A stretch of DNA of 8,998 nt from an uncultured bacterium. Lineage in GTDB: Bacteria > Bacillota > Clostridia > Oscillospirales > Acutalibacteraceae. The stretch is from assembly GCA_905215105.1 (NCBI GenBank), contig CAJMOI010000077.1:1-8998 (forward strand). The letters run 5' to 3'. Positions 6,503-8,998 of this stretch are shown one piece after another. The position numbers and the translations under genes are program-made. The notes under the pieces are model-generated. The model searched no databases and was not told where the DNA came from. It saw only the letters and a program-made list of their open reading frames with translations. The first letter of the stretch is position 1; each line of letters opens with the position of its first letter.

Positions 6503-7057
6503 TTATTTGGACTCGTTGAACATAACAGCGCCAAAATAGGTCACGGTGTTCTGGCCGTTAATGTACTTCATACCGCAGCTTGCCGCCAAATCCGACACCG
6601 AAATGCAGTAGGCTTCCAGAGAGGCCAGCGCCTTGTCCGGGAACCGGCAGGGCTTGTCTTCCCGCTTTGCGCACACAGGGCACAAACGACATCCACCTGC
6701 TCCCAGCAGCAAAGAATTCGGGTCAATTTCGTCTTTCAGCTCGTCCCGGACCCGCTGGGTCAAATCGTTCATTTTCTGGCCAGCTTCCATCATGCCCTCA
6801 AAATCATAGCTGTCTTCCAGCTCTCCGATGGTCTGATAAACCAGCAAATACTCATATTTCTGAGCACGGGCCACCAGCTCTTCCGGCTCTCCCACATAGG
6901 GCGGGCACATCCAGCTTTTCCCATACATACCGCAGGCGTTGCTGGCGCACATATCCCGGAAAGACATTTCAAACCGGACTTTGCTCATAGGAATCACTGC
7001 GGCGTTCTGAGCGCCCATCTGTAAAATTCGATCTACCATTTCCTGATGATTCATCAT
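6503..7057 (-). CDS. DUF2284 Cys-rich predicted metal-binding protein
   Basis: The 184-residue protein has the two cysteine blocks typical of DUF2284. The first is C37-x4-C42-x8-C51-P-P, including the GMYGKSWMCPP signature. The second is C123-x2-C126-x2-C129-x7-C137-R-x-P, followed by a Ser-Leu-Glu-Ala segment with further Cys151 and Cys161. The C-x2-C-x2-C spacing resembles Fe-S ligation, so electron transfer or metal binding is likely, but the family's biochemical role is not established to my knowledge. The ATG at 7057 overlaps the stop of the radical SAM gene (ATGA); a second ATG follows directly at 7054. GGGGAG at 7073-7068 lies 10 nt upstream. A longer in-frame reading up to 7204 lies inside the upstream gene and is rejected. 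It is the last gene of a three-gene minus-strand operon, before the shared terminator. Confidence 0.88.
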   Translation of the reverse strand: MMNHQEMVDRILQMGAQNAAVIPMSKVRFEMSFRDMCASNACGMYGKSWMCPPYVGEPEELVARAQKYEYLLVYQTIGELEDSYDFEGMMEAGQKMNDLTQRVRDELKDEIDPNSLLLGAGGCRLCPVCAKREDKPCRFPDKALASLEAYCISVSDLAASCGMKYINGQNTVTYFGAVMFNESK

Positions 7058-8022
7058 CTTGTTTTCACTCCCCACTGGGTTTTTTCCAACATTTTGCGGG
7101 CATCCTCCACAGAAAAGCCCCGCCCGTTCCGGGTATCCTTTTCCGTATCCCGGGGATTGCTCCCCAGCTCGGCATACAATTGGTTGGCTCCGGCCATCAG
7201 GCACAGCTCGTCCGGCTCATGAACACACATGGCCCGGGGCGGCCGTGCGGTCAGGGTTGCCACTGCACAAATCAGCGCCAGACGCGCTGCGGAAATTTCG
7301 CCCTTTTCCGCCAGCGGTGTTCCAGGAACCGCCGTGCGCTTCATCACCGCCATCACACCCACCGGATAGTCGCGGATCCGGACCATTTCCTCTGCCAGCT
7401 CTTCATTGGTGTGCTCGGGGCCAATGGGCTCCACGCAGTAATACAGCTCCAGCCCGGCAATTTTCACTGCGTCCATGGTGCGAATCCGATCTTCCAGCTT
7501 TGCGCCGGTATCAATACCTTCCCGCAGGCGGCAAATGTGATAAACGCCGGTGAATCCGGCTTCCTTCAGCTTTTGGGCATAGGCTGCATCAAAGTCGGCG
7601 ATATTGGCCACCAGCCGCATATCCGCGGGTAAAACTGCCCGGACGGCTTTTCCGTATTCCAGAAACAGCTCCTGTGAAAACTGGGCGGTAGTCATCAGGA
7701 ACAAATCCTGAATATCCGTATCGGCCAGGGCTTTCGCTTCCTCCACCACTTTTTCAAGACTGCGGACAAAATCGTCTTTTCCACACATGGAATCCTTTGC
7801 CATGCTGCAAAACTTACAGTTAATGCCGCAGGGCTGCAAATCCAGTCCAATCTGGGCAAAAATCAGCCCTTTCTCTTCAAAGACCTGTCTGGAGTACTGG
7901 TTTGCAAAATACAACAGCTCATAATAGTCCCGGCTGCCCACTGCGGTTTCCAAAAGCTGCGCGGCTTCTTCCCGGCTCAATTTTTCCCCTGCTTCGATTC
8001 TGATTTTGATATTATGATCCAT
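7054..8022 (-). CDS. Radical SAM enzyme of the BioB/HydE/PylB-like group, function unknown
   Basis: The 322-residue, probably cytoplasmic enzyme has a canonical [4Fe-4S]-SAM motif C65-x3-C69-x2-C72 (CGINCKFC) after an about 50-residue helical lead-in, the arrangement seen in biotin synthase, HydE and PylB. Later come a Tyr-His-x5-Glu-Gly-Ile-Asp-Thr stretch at the place of the BioB YNHNLDT motif, a GTPLAEKG segment like the BioB 'GTPL' loop, and Met-Ala-Gly-Ala-Asn-Gln near the C terminus, matching BioB's Ala-Gly-Ala-Asn. The exact BioB motifs are absent and no biotin genes are nearby, so I do not call it bioB. The start ATG 8022 has AGAGG 6 nt upstream and overlaps the CobW gene by 11 nt. 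Its stop overlaps the DUF2284 start. The in-frame extension to 8148 reads through the CobW gene and looks non-protein-like. The substrate is unknown. Confidence 0.85.
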   Translation of the reverse strand: MDHNIKIRIEAGEKLSREEAAQLLETAVGSRDYYELLYFANQYSRQVFEEKGLIFAQIGLDLQPCGINCKFCSMAKDSMCGKDDFVRSLEKVVEEAKALADTDIQDLFLMTTAQFSQELFLEYGKAVRAVLPADMRLVANIADFDAAYAQKLKEAGFTGVYHICRLREGIDTGAKLEDRIRTMDAVKIAGLELYYCVEPIGPEHTNEELAEEMVRIRDYPVGVMAVMKRTAVPGTPLAEKGEISAARLALICAVATLTARPPRAMCVHEPDELCLMAGANQLYAELGSNPRDTEKDTRNGRGFSVEDARKMLEKTQWGVKTR

Positions 8023-8932
8023 ACTGCACCTCTTTGATGACGTCCCCATACCACGCTTTTGCCTGTTTGATACTCTTTCGCAGCTGCATTCCTTTTCCCG
8101 CCAGCAGCACCAACTTTCCCACTTCCTCTTCCGGTACGGCTTCCTCATAGCGGGAAAGATGGAGGGCCGAGGAAACGCAGTCCGCCAGATACAGTCCTTC
8201 TGTCGTCTGAATAAATCCCTTCATCCGGTAGGTCTCTTCCCCTACCAGCGTCAGAAATCCTTTCAGCTGTGTCAGCGTTGTTTCCGGATGAAAAACCACA
8301 CAGGCCTTTTGCAGTGTGATGTCCTGAGCGGTCAGCGCTTCGTCCAGCGGCGGCTGGGGCTGAATCAGTTCCAGCCATTCCGGCAAAACAGCTCCAAAAG
8401 TAGTTTCCCGGAGGGCAATGGCCGGATTGATTTCCAAAAGCAGCTGTTTTGTTTCCTCCTTCTGTTGTTTAGAGGCGATATCCACTTTATTGACCAGCGC
8501 CAGACTGCTCACCGCTACCTGCTTGCGGCACATCCGGGCAGTTTCCACCACCCGACAAAACCGGCAGGCATCCACCAGACAGACGCTTCCCCGGTAGGAA
8601 ATTTCGGAAAAATCCGGATTTCCCAAAATCTTTCGGATATTGGTAGGGTCGGAAAGGCCGGAGGCCTCTACCAGCACCACATCCGGAGAGGCTTCCGCCG
8701 CCTGATGAAGCACTGCTTCAAACTGATCCAACCGGCAGGAACAGAAAATGGAGCCGTTATTGATTTCCGCCATCACTGCATCCAGTTCCTGAAGCAGTGT
8801 CCCGTCAATCCCGGCTTTCCCGAATTCATTGATAATCAGATACACCCGCTTTTGGGAAAACAGGCGGATAAAATTCCGCAGGAACGTGGTTTTTCCCGCT
8901 CCCAGAAACCCGGTAATCAGATACAGATCCAT
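8012..8932 (-). CDS. COG0523/CobW-family GTPase (putative metal or cobalamin chaperone)
   Basis: The 306-residue G3E-family P-loop GTPase has Walker A G8-F-L-G-A-G-K-T-T16, the family-typical N35-E-F-G-K-x-G-I-D43, a Walker B region ending VLVEASGL (85-92) and base-specificity motif N147-K-V-D150. A CobW C-terminal domain starts near residue 195 and contains the conserved Arg-Met-Lys-Gly. Related proteins deliver metals (zinc, cobalt, iron) or support metallocofactor insertion. The usual metal-binding C-x-C-C motif is altered: residues 59-66 read NGSIFCSC, with Ser61 and Phe63 at two of the expected Cys positions, leaving C64-x-C66. AAAGGAG at 8944-8938 lies 5 nt before the ATG. It is the first recognisable gene of the minus-strand operon, overlapping the radical SAM gene by 11 nt. 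The cargo cannot be inferred. Confidence 0.9.
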   Translation of the reverse strand: MDLYLITGFLGAGKTTFLRNFIRLFSQKRVYLIINEFGKAGIDGTLLQELDAVMAEINNGSIFCSCRLDQFEAVLHQAAEASPDVVLVEASGLSDPTNIRKILGNPDFSEISYRGSVCLVDACRFCRVVETARMCRKQVAVSSLALVNKVDIASKQQKEETKQLLLEINPAIALRETTFGAVLPEWLELIQPQPPLDEALTAQDITLQKACVVFHPETTLTQLKGFLTLVGEETYRMKGFIQTTEGLYLADCVSSALHLSRYEEAVPEEEVGKLVLLAGKGMQLRKSIKQAKAWYGDVIKEVQYGS

Positions 8933-8944
8933 AACGGCTCCTTT

Positions 8945-8998
8945 CTAGGGCGTTTCTGAAAATAAAGAAATCGACGAATTTTTCGCAAGCAACAGACA
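8945..8998 (-). other. Upstream edge of the CobW operon: possible end of another gene, or its promoter region
   Basis: On the minus strand a 17-codon open stretch ends at TAG 8947-8945, directly against the CobW ribosome binding site, as a preceding operon gene would. The same stretch also contains a weak -35/-10-like pair (TTGCGA and TTTATT about 16 nt apart), which would make it the promoter region instead. The window ends too soon to choose. Confidence 0.2.

Noticed and set aside
7058..7204. A longer start for the DUF2284 gene at 7204
   Set aside because: The extra 49 residues overlap the 3' end of the radical SAM gene; ATG 7057 gives the usual family length and an operon-type overlap.
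6482..7632. Several plus-strand open frames across the DUF2284 and radical SAM region
   Set aside because: They are antisense to genes with clear cysteine motifs, and their translations show no recognisable domain.
8023..8148. A longer start for the radical SAM gene at 8148
   Set aside because: The added 42 residues lie inside the CobW gene in another frame and are Arg/Trp/Cys-rich with no family similarity; ATG 8022 has a good ribosome binding site.
1..8998. CRISPR arrays, tRNA or rRNA genes, insertion sequences, phage attachment sites
   Set aside because: Reading through both strands, I saw no regularly spaced repeats, no transposase or integrase motifs, and no tRNA-like cloverleaf.

Overview
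The window looks like a chromosomal segment from a Gram-positive anaerobe of the class Clostridia, probably Oscillospirales or a relative. This is inferred from the strong purine-rich ribosome binding sites, the split cobalamin-dependent methionine synthase with a Cys-tailed reactivation protein, and the anaerobic metallo-enzymes. Base composition is mixed. Roughly the first 1.1 kb is visibly AT-rich, as is common for surface-polysaccharide loci, and the rest is clearly GC-richer.

Layout. (1) 1-1818: the tail of an unidentified gene, then an open frame of 550 codons that is a chimera. Residues 1-343 are a membrane-anchored CapD/FlaA1-type nucleoside-diphosphate-sugar epimerase/dehydratase, cut off just after its second Rossmann motif. 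Residues 340-550 are an almost complete HAD phosphatase of the phosphoglycolate phosphatase type. They meet at a shared Ile-Ile-Phe-Asp string near 1183-1194. A terminator follows at 1827-1870. (2) 1961-6430: a plus-strand methionine/one-carbon operon with an extended -10 promoter and a leader hairpin. It encodes methylenetetrahydrofolate reductase (metF), a stand-alone methionine synthase reactivation protein with a four-Cys tail, a cobalamin-dependent methionine synthase lacking its own reactivation domain (metH), and a GNAT acetyltransferase overlapping metH by 4 nt. (3) 6436-6477: a strong hairpin that can terminate transcription in both directions. (4) 8932-6503 on the minus strand: a tightly overlapping three-gene operon of a COG0523/CobW-type GTPase, a BioB/HydE-like radical SAM enzyme and a Cys-rich DUF2284 protein.

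How the genes work together. MetF makes 5-methyl-THF; MetH moves the methyl group through cobalamin to homocysteine; the reactivation protein restores oxidised cob(II)alamin using S-adenosylmethionine. The minus-strand operon combines a putative metal-delivery GTPase, a radical SAM enzyme and a putative Fe-S or metal-binding protein, which suggests assembly or modification of a metallocofactor whose identity I cannot name. The two observations most worth following up are the epimerase-HAD chimera (real recombinant or assembly join) and this three-gene metallo-operon.
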